DNA of 32,955 bases from the NCBI GenBank assembly GCA_947461225.1, contig CANHJV010000027.1, forward strand, positions 1-32,955, in the 5' to 3' direction. Below, piece by piece: positions 1 through 7,280 of the stretch. The notes below the pieces were generated by a model that made no database searches, was not told the origin of the DNA, and saw nothing but the letters and a program-made list of their open reading frames with translations. The stretch comes from Gemmatimonadota bacterium (GTDB taxonomy: Bacteria > Gemmatimonadota > Gemmatimonadetes > Gemmatimonadales > Gemmatimonadaceae). How positions within the stretch are numbered: position 1 is the stretch's first letter; every line of letters starts with the position of its first letter. A program made the position numbers and the translations under genes.

Positions 1-2
1 GT

Positions 3-251
3 CCGTCGGCGTCACGCCGCGCGCAGACGGTCACGCACGTGTGGGGTGAGGTAACGGATGGGGCCGGCGGGCGTGCGGCGGCGCGACTGCACGGGCCCGA
101 GGCGGGTGTGGAGTGGACGGTGGCCTGCGCACTAGCAGTCGTGGAGCGGGTGCTGCGCGGCGACGTGCAGCCCGGGTATCAGACGCCGGCCATGGTGTAC
201 GGGCCGGAGCTGGTGATGGCTTGTGCGGGAGTCACGCGCGAGGACATCTAG
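3..251 (+). CDS. Saccharopine dehydrogenase-like protein, C-terminal fragment (5' end outside window)
   Basis: The reading frame is open from the left edge, so only about 82 C-terminal residues are visible. A GTG at 39 could be called as a start, but the frame continues upstream of it with plausible coding sequence, so I treat the gene as truncated by the window. The visible part has the pattern VWGEVTD, then LHGPEAG, then a helix (ACALAVVERVLRG), then GYQTPAMVYGPELV and a final GVTRED. I recognise this as the end of the saccharopine dehydrogenase-like (trans-acting enoyl reductase-like) NAD(P)-binding oxidoreductases. The Rossmann domain is not in view, so substrate and cofactor cannot be judged. 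A gap of 177 bases without a visible gene separates it from the next gene. Confidence 0.6.
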   Translation, partial: PSASRRAQTVTHVWGEVTDGAGGRAAARLHGPEAGVEWTVACALAVVERVLRGDVQPGYQTPAMVYGPELVMACAGVTREDI

Positions 252-428
252 CGGACGTGTTGCTCACGTGTCGCGCCCCCCGGGACACCACGTGTGGGTT
301 GACGCCGATACGGAGATCGGCATGTTCCGCCGACTGCGCGAACCCCGCGACGGTATCGACCACATGATCCGCACGATCAGCCGGTGTGTCGCCGGTGCGA
401 TGCCGTGTCCTTTCCCGCAGAGGCGTTC

Positions 429-1310
429 ATGATGCGAGTCGTGCTCGGTCGTTCCCTCCCGCTCCTCGGGCTGCTCGCGGTCGCCGCATGCACCGACATT
501 CAGCTCGGCGCGGCCAACCTCATCGAGACGGTCGACGTCCCCCGCACGGAGGTGGCCTACGGCGACGGACCACGGCAGCGCATGGATGTCTACCGCGCGC
601 TCGACCGTGCCGGGGCGCCGCTGTCCGCGCCGGCGCCGGTGGTGGTGTTCGTGCACGGCGGGAGCTGGCAGAGCGGCAGCAAGGACGACTACGCGTGGGT
701 GGGGAAAGCGCTGGCGCAGAGTGGGTTCGTGGCCGTGCTCCCCAACTACGGGCTCATGCCCGACACGCGCTTTCCCGCGTTCGTGGACGACGTCGCGCGG
801 GCGGTGGCGCAGGTGAAGACGCGCGCCGCCGAGTGGGGCGGCGACACCGCTCGGGTGGTGCTGATGGGGCACAGCGCGGGGGCACAGCTGGCGGCGCTGG
901 TGTCCTACGACCCCCGCTACCTCGCCAAGCAGGGGATCACCCCGGACGCCCTGGGTGGTTTCGTGGGGCTGTCGGGTCCCTACGACTTCGTCTTCGATAC
1001 CGAGCTGCTCCAACGCACCTTTGCCGGCCCGAAGGAACGGGAGTACGATGCGCTGCCGGTGCACTTCGTGACGCCGCGGTCGCTGCGCACGCTCCTGGTG
1101 ATGGGTGAGGATGATGAGACGGTGAACCCCAGGAACACGCGCTCGCTGGCGGCGACGTTGCGCAAGGCGCAGGTGCCGGTGGAGGAGCTCTGGGTGCCGG
1201 GCGCGCACGGCGTGAGCGTGGGCGCGTTTGCGCGGATCAGTCGCGGCGAGAGCGACATCGTGCGGCGGATCGTCAGCTTCGTGCGCGCCACGCCTTCGCG
1301 GCATCCATAG
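429..1310 (+). CDS. Lipoprotein alpha/beta-hydrolase (esterase/lipase, BD-FAE/kynurenine formamidase-like)
   Basis: The predicted product has 293 residues and is a serine hydrolase acting on small esters or amides at the cell envelope. Residues 1-21 are a lipoprotein signal ending in the lipobox VAAC, with Cys21 as the lipidated residue. The HGGSW oxyanion motif starts at His76. The nucleophile elbow GHSAG has Ser149. The likely acid is Asp228 or Asp229 (GEDDETV), and the histidine is His260 (PGAHGVS). I chose ATG 429 (ATG 432 is equivalent) because it directly precedes the signal peptide and follows a GCAGAGG ribosome-binding sequence. An in-frame start at 384 would add 15 residues ahead of the signal and has no such support. 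The gene converges on the beta-barrel gene with a 10-nt gap. The substrate cannot be read from sequence. Confidence 0.85.
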   Translation: MMRVVLGRSLPLLGLLAVAACTDIQLGAANLIETVDVPRTEVAYGDGPRQRMDVYRALDRAGAPLSAPAPVVVFVHGGSWQSGSKDDYAWVGKALAQSGFVAVLPNYGLMPDTRFPAFVDDVARAVAQVKTRAAEWGGDTARVVLMGHSAGAQLAALVSYDPRYLAKQGITPDALGGFVGLSGPYDFVFDTELLQRTFAGPKEREYDALPVHFVTPRSLRTLLVMGEDDETVNPRNTRSLAATLRKAQVPVEELWVPGAHGVSVGAFARISRGESDIVRRIVSFVRATPSRHP

Positions 1311-1320
1311 ACGCCGGAGA

Positions 1321-1896
1321 TCAGTGGCTGAACAGGTAGAGCGAGGCACCCGCCTGTACCCGCACGCCCGTGGGCTCGAACTGGCCGTTCTGACTGGCGG
1401 TGAGCTGGCTGGCCTGCGTGAGCTTGCCGAAGGTCCAGAGCGCGGTGCCGTTGACGGCGATCTTCGGGATGACGAACACGTGCACGCCGCCACCGGCGGT
1501 CGGCGCAATCTGCTCGAAGTTCCGGCCGGCGTTCGTGGTGCGGGCCGTGGCGCCCCCGGTCAGGAAGACGCGCAGCGTCCCACCGGCGGCCGAGAACATG
1601 TTCATGCGCAGCAGCGCGTCGTACTGTGTCAGGACGACATCGGTGCCAGTGGTGGATCCCGTGAGCGCGCTGCGATCGAAGTTCGCCAACACCGACCACG
1701 TGTCGCTCAACCCAATCCCCGCATGCAGCCCGAAGCCGCCCCTAAAGTCGAGATCCTCGACCGCGGACTTGATGCTGAGGCTAGAACCGGCGTACTGGAC
1801 CCCAAGAAACAGCCCGGTGGTGGACTGCGCCTCGGCAGTGACCGCACCCGCCAGAAGGGCGAATGATGCGAGGGTGGCCTTCAGCCTGTTCAGCAT
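1321..1896 (-). CDS. Small outer-membrane beta-barrel protein
   Basis: The predicted product has 191 residues. Residues 1-24 form a Sec signal peptide (basic start MLNRLK, hydrophobic core, cleavage near AEA-Q). The mature part consists of short alternating segments rich in Gly, Ala and aromatic residues (GLFLGVQYAGSSLS, GGFGLHAGIGLSDTWSVLANF, GGGVHVFVIPKIAVNGTALW). It ends in AGASLYLFSH, consistent with the amphipathic strands of an eight- to ten-stranded OmpA/OmpW-size barrel. A GGGAG sequence lies just upstream of the ATG. Barrels of this size in Gemmatimonadota and Bacteroidota are usually annotated only as outer membrane beta-barrel domain proteins, and I cannot assign a ligand. The gene shares strand with the sugar dehydrogenase upstream, across 115 bases. 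Confidence 0.75.
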   Translation of the reverse strand: MLNRLKATLASFALLAGAVTAEAQSTTGLFLGVQYAGSSLSIKSAVEDLDFRGGFGLHAGIGLSDTWSVLANFDRSALTGSTTGTDVVLTQYDALLRMNMFSAAGGTLRVFLTGGATARTTNAGRNFEQIAPTAGGGVHVFVIPKIAVNGTALWTFGKLTQASQLTASQNGQFEPTGVRVQAGASLYLFSH

Positions 1897-2011
1897 GACT
1901 ACTCCCGGTTACGTGTGCGCAGGTATCAATACGTCGTCGTGCACCACAATGCGTTGGACGCGTTGATCGGAGCGGCGTACGCCGACATCCGTGCGCGGGT
2001 CGTCGGCGAGG

Positions 2012-3247
2012 CTACTTGGGCGTCACCCGAAACAGTCCGCCCGTAGTGGTGTTCTCGATCATCCACAGCGCACCGTCCGGCGCCACCGCGATATCGCGAA
2101 TTTGATGGCCCACGTTCCAGCGTTCGGCGGTGGTGGCGCCACCCTTCCCGTCGAACGTAATTCGGGTGACGGTCCGCGACGCGAGGCCGCCGATCAGCGC
2201 GGATCCGTTCCACGGCGCAAACATCTTGCCCTTGTAGAACGTGAGATTGCCCGGCGCGATCACCGGCGTCCAGTAGAGCACCGGCTTCGTGAGATCAGGG
2301 CGCGTGTCGGGGCTCGGGATGGGCGTCTGGTTGTAGTTCACCGCATACGACACGAGCGGCCAGCCGTAGTTCTTGCCGACTTCCACGAGATTCAACTCGT
2401 CGCCGCCGCGCGGGCCGTGCTCCACTTCCCACAGGCGACCATCGGGCGCGAAGGCCAACCCGTACGGCGTGCGAAATCCTGACGCCCACGTTTCCGACGG
2501 CGTGAGGTTCGGTCCGGGAAAGGTGTAGGTGGACACCACCGCCGCCGTCTTCGCCAGTTCGGTGTCGCGCGGCGGGTTGATGATGTCGAGCGTGGCCGAA
2601 CCGGTGGTACCGGCCTGCGGATTCCCGGGCGCCGGTTTGCCGTCGAGCGTGAGACGGAGGATCTTGCCCAAGGGCGAGTTGGGATCCTGCGCGGGCGTCA
2701 TGCGCTGCCGATCGCCCACGGAGAGAAACAGGAATTTCTTGTCGGGGGAGAACGCCACCGCCGCGCCGAACTGTCCGCCACGTCCGCGGGCGCCGTCGCG
2801 CCAGATCACCTGCAGTCCATCGAGGCTGGCCGAGCCGGTTGTGATCGACAGGGTGGCCATGGCCAGCGCTAGGCTGGAGCCGCCGGTTTCGCCAGGCTCC
2901 GAATACGTGAGGTAGACATGGTGGTCCTTGGCGTAGTTCGGCGAGAGATACACGCCAAGCATGCCACCCTGTCCCTGCGCCAGCACGGCCGGCACGTTCG
3001 CCACCGGTGTTTTGACCCCTTCCTGCGTGACGAGCCAGAGCGGACCGACCTTCTCCGTGATCAGCATGCGTCCATCGGGGAGGAACGCGATGCGCCAGGG
3101 CAGGTTGAACGTGGCCACCGGCGTCATCGTAAACGGGACGCTGTCTTCGGGCTTCTGGTCGCCGAAATTCACTTGCGCGTGCGCAACAACGGGCACGACG
3201 GTGGAGACGGACGCCAGAACCAATGCGACACGCGCGAACAGCTTCAT
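2012..3247 (-). CDS. PQQ-dependent sugar dehydrogenase family protein (glucose/sorbosone dehydrogenase-like)
   Basis: The predicted secreted product has 411 residues with a signal peptide at residues 1-25 (MKLFARVALVLASVSTVVP..., cleavage after AHA). It has the six-bladed propeller of soluble aldose dehydrogenases: PWRIAFLPDGRMLITEK, GMLGVYLSPNY, FLSVGDRQ, PLGKILRLTLDG, YGLAFAPDGRLWEVEHG and PRGGDELNLVEVGKNYGWP. Family members oxidise sugars with PQQ in the periplasm. The blade-3 motif, which normally carries the catalytic histidine (HFGGR or HQSGR), reads QFGAA here, so activity is uncertain. I chose ATG 3247 over an in-frame start at 3325 because it begins the signal peptide and follows GAGGAGAG about 6 nt upstream. 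The gene is probably monocistronic; a repeat-containing gap separates it from the DUF4249 gene on the same strand. Confidence 0.85.
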   Translation of the reverse strand: MKLFARVALVLASVSTVVPVVAHAQVNFGDQKPEDSVPFTMTPVATFNLPWRIAFLPDGRMLITEKVGPLWLVTQEGVKTPVANVPAVLAQGQGGMLGVYLSPNYAKDHHVYLTYSEPGETGGSSLALAMATLSITTGSASLDGLQVIWRDGARGRGGQFGAAVAFSPDKKFLFLSVGDRQRMTPAQDPNSPLGKILRLTLDGKPAPGNPQAGTTGSATLDIINPPRDTELAKTAAVVSTYTFPGPNLTPSETWASGFRTPYGLAFAPDGRLWEVEHGPRGGDELNLVEVGKNYGWPLVSYAVNYNQTPIPSPDTRPDLTKPVLYWTPVIAPGNLTFYKGKMFAPWNGSALIGGLASRTVTRITFDGKGGATTAERWNVGHQIRDIAVAPDGALWMIENTTTGGLFRVTPK

Positions 3248-3311
3248 CACGGGCTCTCCTCGAGGATGTACAGCAGGACGGTGAAGAGTATCCCGCGCGC
3301 GCCGTATCCCG

Positions 3312-3345
3312 CCAGCGGTGGCCACCAGCGGTGGCCACCAGCGGG
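3312..3345. repeat. Short tandem repeat with palindromic core
   Basis: The 13-bp unit CCAGCGGTGGCCA occurs at 3312-3324 and 3325-3337 and starts a third time at 3338. Each junction contains the palindrome GGTGGCCACC. The block is flanked by TCCCGC and GCGGGA, which can pair. It lies directly downstream of the DUF4249 stop codon on the minus strand and could fold as a hairpin after the receptor operon, but no T-run follows. Confidence 0.6.
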
Positions 3346-3355
3346 AAACCGCGCG

Positions 3356-4195
3356 CTACTTCTTGATGACGGTAACGCTCGTCGTGTCGGCCGCGAAGGC
3401 GGTGAACACGCCAAGCCCGCCGGTGATGTTCGTGAACGGTTCGTTGAGGTCGCGCGAGTCCTGTTGGAGCGTGGCGTAGAGCTGCGCGTATTCCTCGTTC
3501 ACGCGCCACACGTACACCTGATAGCGGCCGTAGTACGGCAGGCCGAGGGCGTTCACCGGCAGACTGTCAGCGGCGGTGGGCGCGAAGATCACACGCCGCC
3601 GGCCACGGATGCCACCCGGGAAAGCGATGTCGACACCCACCGGCGACAGCTCTACGTTTTCGAGCGTCACGAAGTACAGCGACCCGGGCGACTTCGTCCA
3701 GCGCACCAGCGTTTGCGCACCGGAGAAATCGGGGCGCGGCCCACCGGGCCCACCGCCGAACGTCAGTGTGGGAATGGTGAGCGTGGACGACACCATCCGC
3801 GCGCCGGTGGGACGCACCGGCACGACGGTGCGCGCCGAGAGGGCGCGGCCCTTTACGGAGCCCTCGAGCGTGAACACCTCTCCCTCGCGCACGATCAGCC
3901 CGGTGCCGTTGTACTGGTAGTAGCCGCTGTCTCCCGCCGACTTCACCAGCGGATAGCGCACGCCGTTGCGCACCAGCACTACCGTGGCATCGTTGATCGG
4001 CGGCGCCGCCTGCACGTCGGTGGTGTCGCTGGTATTGATCGGGACGGTCCAGGTGAGCCGCACGTCGTTCACGGGCTGACCGGCGTACAGGAACGCGCGC
4101 ACCACGGGATCGGGCGACCCGGGCACCACGAAGGTGGGGTCGCCGCAGGCGGTGAGAAGCCCGAGCAGGATCGCGGGCAGGAATGCGCGTGTCAT
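3356..4195 (-). CDS. DUF4249-like lipoprotein, partner of the TonB receptor
   Basis: The predicted lipoprotein has 279 residues; the lipobox is LLTAC with Cys17. Features typical of DUF4249 are an early VVRAFLYAGQPVNDVRLTW segment, NDATVVLVRNGVRYPL, a GYYQYNG segment, REGEVFTLEGSVKGRALSARTVVP, and a C-terminal YYGRYQVYVWRVNEEYAQLYATL. In Bacteroidota and Gemmatimonadota such proteins are encoded beside TonB-dependent receptors and are thought to sit at the outer membrane with them. The ATG at 4195 overlaps the receptor stop codon as ATGA, so translation is probably coupled. A longer in-frame open stretch upstream, to 4375, lies within the receptor gene and is not used. The family has no established biochemical role. 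Confidence 0.8.
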   Translation of the reverse strand: MTRAFLPAILLGLLTACGDPTFVVPGSPDPVVRAFLYAGQPVNDVRLTWTVPINTSDTTDVQAAPPINDATVVLVRNGVRYPLVKSAGDSGYYQYNGTGLIVREGEVFTLEGSVKGRALSARTVVPVRPTGARMVSSTLTIPTLTFGGGPGGPRPDFSGAQTLVRWTKSPGSLYFVTLENVELSPVGVDIAFPGGIRGRRRVIFAPTAADSLPVNALGLPYYGRYQVYVWRVNEEYAQLYATLQQDSRDLNEPFTNITGGLGVFTAFAADTTSVTVIKK

Positions 4196-6777
4196 CGGTC
4201 GATCTCCGTCACGCGCTCGCGCTGTGCGCGCCACGTGAGCTTGACGTCTAGGCTCGGCGTGAACCCGAGCTGGGTGACATCGGTGATCACGATCGGATCG
4301 GCGCTGAGGTCGAATTTGCGGAAGGACACGTTGCGGCGATTGAGGATGTTGTACAGCGACAGCCCGACGCGCCAATCGAACGACCCCTTGGTCTCGAAGA
4401 TGCGTGAGGCGGCAAGGTCCGCGCGCTGGTACGAGGGTAACCGCTGACTGTTCTTGTCACTCACGTTCACGTACGTCTGCTGCCGGCCATCGAGCAGTTT
4501 GATCTGGTATTGCGCGATCGGCGCGGTGTACGGGCGTCCGCTGCCGTACACGCCTACCGCCGACAGATCCCATTGGCCCAGCTGCCACGAGCCGAATCCT
4601 TTCAGCTCGTGCCGTTGATCGAGTGAACTCGGAAAGGCGCGGCCGCCGTCTACTTCGTCGAAGCGGTTGGTGGCCTTCATGAGGGTGTAGGCGGCCCATC
4701 CGGTCACGCTGCCGCGTTTCTTCTCGAGCAGAAACTCGAGTCCGCGCGCATGCCCGTCGCCGGTGAAGAAGAACGACCCCGTGTTCACGCCGAACGCCTG
4801 CCGGTAGCGCCGCGAGAACAGCGTCGCGTTCTCGAGGGTCTTGTCGTAGGCCTCGATGTTGAGCGCCCACGCGGGCCGGTCGAAGAGCACGCCGGCGATC
4901 AGGTGCGTTGACCCTTGCGGACGCAGCGTGCTGTCGGCGAGCAGCCAGAAGTCGCGACTGCCCTGCAACACGTCTTCGTTTTCCACGCGGTTCACGAACT
5001 GGTGATAGCGACCCCACGCACCCTTGAACCGCAGCGACGGTGTGGCCTGCCATCCGGCGCTCACGCGCGGCTCGACGAAGCTCGCTCCCGTGGCATCGTA
5101 CTGCGTGCTGCGCACGCCCGTGGTGATGTCGACCGCCGAGACGGGCGTCCACTTGTGCTGCACGTAGGCGGCGCGCGTGGTGGCCTCGCCGTTGCGGACG
5201 GTGTTCCGGCGGTTCTGCACCGTATCGGTGGCGCCTCCCACCGCGAACTGGTACGTCACGCGGTTGCGGGTGCTCCAGATGCCAAACTCGAGGCGTGACC
5301 ACGCGGCCAGATCGATGATGTTTTCGAGACGTACCGTCTGATCATCCACCGTGTTCGTTTCGGTAAACCCGAAATTGAAGCGCGCGCCCCCGTTTGGGAG
5401 GCCGCCGCTCGCCGTGCGGTTGCCGTCGCTGGTGTATTGCGAGTTGGAGACAATGAGGTCGGACGACAGCCGCGACGACCACTGCCGGAACCAGCGCCCG
5501 CTCACGCCCATGTTCTCGGCGATGGTGAGATCGTTGAGCGTTGGCGTGGCGTTGGTGGGCGCACCCGTGGGTGCTCCTGTTGGCGCCCCCGGATTGAAGC
5601 GCGCGAAGCCGCCGCCGAGCGATTGCGACTGGTCGAGATTGTCGAGGCCACGAAAGACGCTGATCGTGGCCACGTCCTTCGACGACGGGCGATACGTCAG
5701 CTTCGCGTTCAGGTCGTAGAAGTAGAAACTCGGATCGACCTGCGCCTGCTGAAACCGGCCGCCGCCGCGCGGTCCACCACCACCGAAGCCAACCGGCGCC
5801 TGCGTCTGGGCGCTCGAGCCCTGTCGCGCGAAGTCGAAGAGCTTGTTGTACAGACCACTCTTGATGACATCGGTGTACGAGCGCCGGCCTGACAGCAGCA
5901 GGCTGCCGCGACCCAGCGGAATTTCCACGACGCCGCGCGCGCTGAGCAGACTCGCCCCGCCGCTGGCGCGGAAGTGATGCTCGTCGCCGGCCTTGCCGGT
6001 GAGGTCGATCACCGACGACACGCGGCCACCGTAACGCGCCGGGAAGCCGCCGGCATACAGCTGAATGTCTTTCAGTGCGTCGGTGTTGAACGCGCTGAAC
6101 AGGCCGAAAAAGTGGTCCACGTGATACACCGTGATGCCGTCGAGCAGCACGAGGTTTTGATCGGGGGTGCCGCCGCGCACCGACAGGCTGGCCCCACCGT
6201 TGCCGGCGCCGGCCACACTGGGCAGCATCTGCAGCGTGCGGAACACGTCGGCCTCACCGATCGACGGCATCGCCTCCACCTGTGCCGTCGAAATCGACTG
6301 CACGCTGACGTCGCGTCCGATGGCGACCACCGTGGGCGACTGGTCGGTGGCTGATCGCACCGTCGCCGTCGACAAACGCACGACGGCCTTGGTCAGGATC
6401 ACCGACAGTGACCCGGTCAGGGTGTCGGCGCGCAGGGCGAGCAGGCGGGAGGCGTACCCCACGTACTGTACCCGCAGGACCTGCGGACTCCCCGGGACAC
6501 CGAGGAGGGCGAATCGCCCGTCGGCGTTCGTCTGGATGGCGCGCGGTGAGCTCACGAGCCCCACGCGCGCATTCGGGAGCACCTCGCCGGTCGCGGAGTC
6601 TCGCACGACGCCGGTGATCGTGAACGTGCGCGGGGGGGCGGCACTGCGTGCGGGGGCGGGCTGTGCGTCGACCGCGATCGGCGATGCCGCCACGCTGAGC
6701 GTGGCCAGCGTGATGAGCGCCGTCGCGACGGCGTGCGGGAGGACGCGCGGGAGGGTGGGACCGACACGGGTTGTCAT
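4192..6777 (-). CDS. TonB-dependent outer-membrane receptor with N-terminal carboxypeptidase-like domain
   Basis: The predicted product has about 861 residues. A signal peptide ends near AVDAQ. Residues 50-130 form a CarboxypepD_reg-like Ig domain (TITGVVRDSATGEVLPNARV). Residues 140-250 form the plug (IGEADVFRTLQMLPSV, SVRGGTPDQNLVLLDGITVY, GGFPARYGGRVSSVIDL). The rest is the 22-strand-type barrel. Such receptors import siderophores, cobalamin or glycans using TonB energy; the ligand here is unknown. The extreme C-terminus reads KLTWRAQRERVTEIDR rather than ending in an aromatic residue, probably because it extends into the overlap with the DUF4249 gene. A loop contains three tandem GAPT units (about 5554-5590). 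ATG 6786 and GTG 6798 are alternative starts; I prefer 6777 for its compact signal peptide. Confidence 0.9.
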   Translation of the reverse strand: MTTRVGPTLPRVLPHAVATALITLATLSVAASPIAVDAQPAPARSAAPPRTFTITGVVRDSATGEVLPNARVGLVSSPRAIQTNADGRFALLGVPGSPQVLRVQYVGYASRLLALRADTLTGSLSVILTKAVVRLSTATVRSATDQSPTVVAIGRDVSVQSISTAQVEAMPSIGEADVFRTLQMLPSVAGAGNGGASLSVRGGTPDQNLVLLDGITVYHVDHFFGLFSAFNTDALKDIQLYAGGFPARYGGRVSSVIDLTGKAGDEHHFRASGGASLLSARGVVEIPLGRGSLLLSGRRSYTDVIKSGLYNKLFDFARQGSSAQTQAPVGFGGGGPRGGGRFQQAQVDPSFYFYDLNAKLTYRPSSKDVATISVFRGLDNLDQSQSLGGGFARFNPGAPTGAPTGAPTNATPTLNDLTIAENMGVSGRWFRQWSSRLSSDLIVSNSQYTSDGNRTASGGLPNGGARFNFGFTETNTVDDQTVRLENIIDLAAWSRLEFGIWSTRNRVTYQFAVGGATDTVQNRRNTVRNGEATTRAAYVQHKWTPVSAVDITTGVRSTQYDATGASFVEPRVSAGWQATPSLRFKGAWGRYHQFVNRVENEDVLQGSRDFWLLADSTLRPQGSTHLIAGVLFDRPAWALNIEAYDKTLENATLFSRRYRQAFGVNTGSFFFTGDGHARGLEFLLEKKRGSVTGWAAYTLMKATNRFDEVDGGRAFPSSLDQRHELKGFGSWQLGQWDLSAVGVYGSGRPYTAPIAQYQIKLLDGRQQTYVNVSDKNSQRLPSYQRADLAASRIFETKGSFDWRVGLSLYNILNRRNVSFRKFDLSADPIVITDVTQLGFTPSLDVKLTWRAQRERVTEIDR

Positions 6778-6820
6778 GGTGCCCATGACACCCGTCACAC
6801 CCGATACCCTACGTCGGCGC

Positions 6821-7150
6821 TCAGTCCACGATGAACAGCGTTGCCCCGCCGGTCGTGCGCGACCGATGCGGCTCGGCGTGGTCCGCCACCTGATAGCTCA
6901 TGCCGGGCGTGAGCTGCACGACACGGCCATCGGCCAGCTCGGTGTCGAGCACGCCCGCGAGACAGAGCAGGATGTGCCCCTTCTCGCACCAGTGATCGGC
7001 AACGTAGTGCGCCGAGTAGTCCACCATGCGCACGCGGACGTCGCCGAACTGCCGCGTGCGCCAGGTGGCCGTGCCGGAGGTGCCAGGGTGCACCGTGGGT
7101 TCGACGGTGCTCCAGTTCGTGATGCCGAAGGGGATGTCGGTGAGTCGCAT
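6821..7150 (-). CDS. DHCW-motif cupin fold protein
   Basis: The predicted single-domain cupin has 109 residues. It matches the DHCW-cupin family closely: MRLTDIPFGITNWS, a WRTRQFGDVRVRMVDYS strand pair, the HWC sequence in ADHWCEKGH that gives the family its name, then TPGMSYQVAD, AEPHRS and a final LFIVD. The biochemical role of this family is not established; cupins of this size often bind a metal or small ligand. I chose ATG 7150 because the homology begins there. The frame stays open upstream into the palindromic repeat (encoding NDSDPLK-type units), but that is repeat sequence. The repeat ends 1 nt before the ATG, so the normal leader and Shine-Dalgarno region are replaced by repeat DNA. 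Confidence 0.85.
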   Translation of the reverse strand: MRLTDIPFGITNWSTVEPTVHPGTSGTATWRTRQFGDVRVRMVDYSAHYVADHWCEKGHILLCLAGVLDTELADGRVVQLTPGMSYQVADHAEPHRSRTTGGATLFIVD

Positions 7151-7151
7151 A

Positions 7152-7274
7152 TCGGGTTTCAAGGGGTCAGAGTCGTTGAACGCCGCGTCGTTCAAGGGGT
7201 CAGAGTCGTGAAACCCGTTCAACGACTCTGACCCCTTGAACGGCGTTCAACGACTCTGACCCCTTGAAACCCGA
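7152..7274. repeat. Nested REP/RAYT-like palindrome, four copies of a 19-bp unit
   Basis: The 34-bp arm at 7152-7185 is a perfect reverse complement of 7241-7274. Inside it, 7191-7209 pairs perfectly with 7222-7240 around a 12-nt loop. The unit TTCAAGGGGTCAGAGTCGT occurs directly at 7158-7176 and 7191-7209 and inverted at 7222-7240 and 7250-7268. GGGGTCAGAGTC-type palindromes resemble repeats mobilised by RAYT (REP-associated tyrosine) transposases; this link is from memory and no transposase is present here. The element fills almost exactly the gap between the stop codon of the binding-protein gene (7281) and the start of the cupin gene (7150). Confidence 0.9.
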
Positions 7275-7280
7275 CGGTGC

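Noticed and set aside
2918-4447. A 509-codon plus-strand open frame across the sugar dehydrogenase, DUF4249 and receptor genes
   Set aside because: It spans parts of three well-supported minus-strand genes and has the composition of an antisense shadow.
5554-5590. Tandem GAPT units in the receptor as a possible phase-variable repeat
   Set aside because: The three units use different codons, so the DNA is not a clean repeat prone to slippage.
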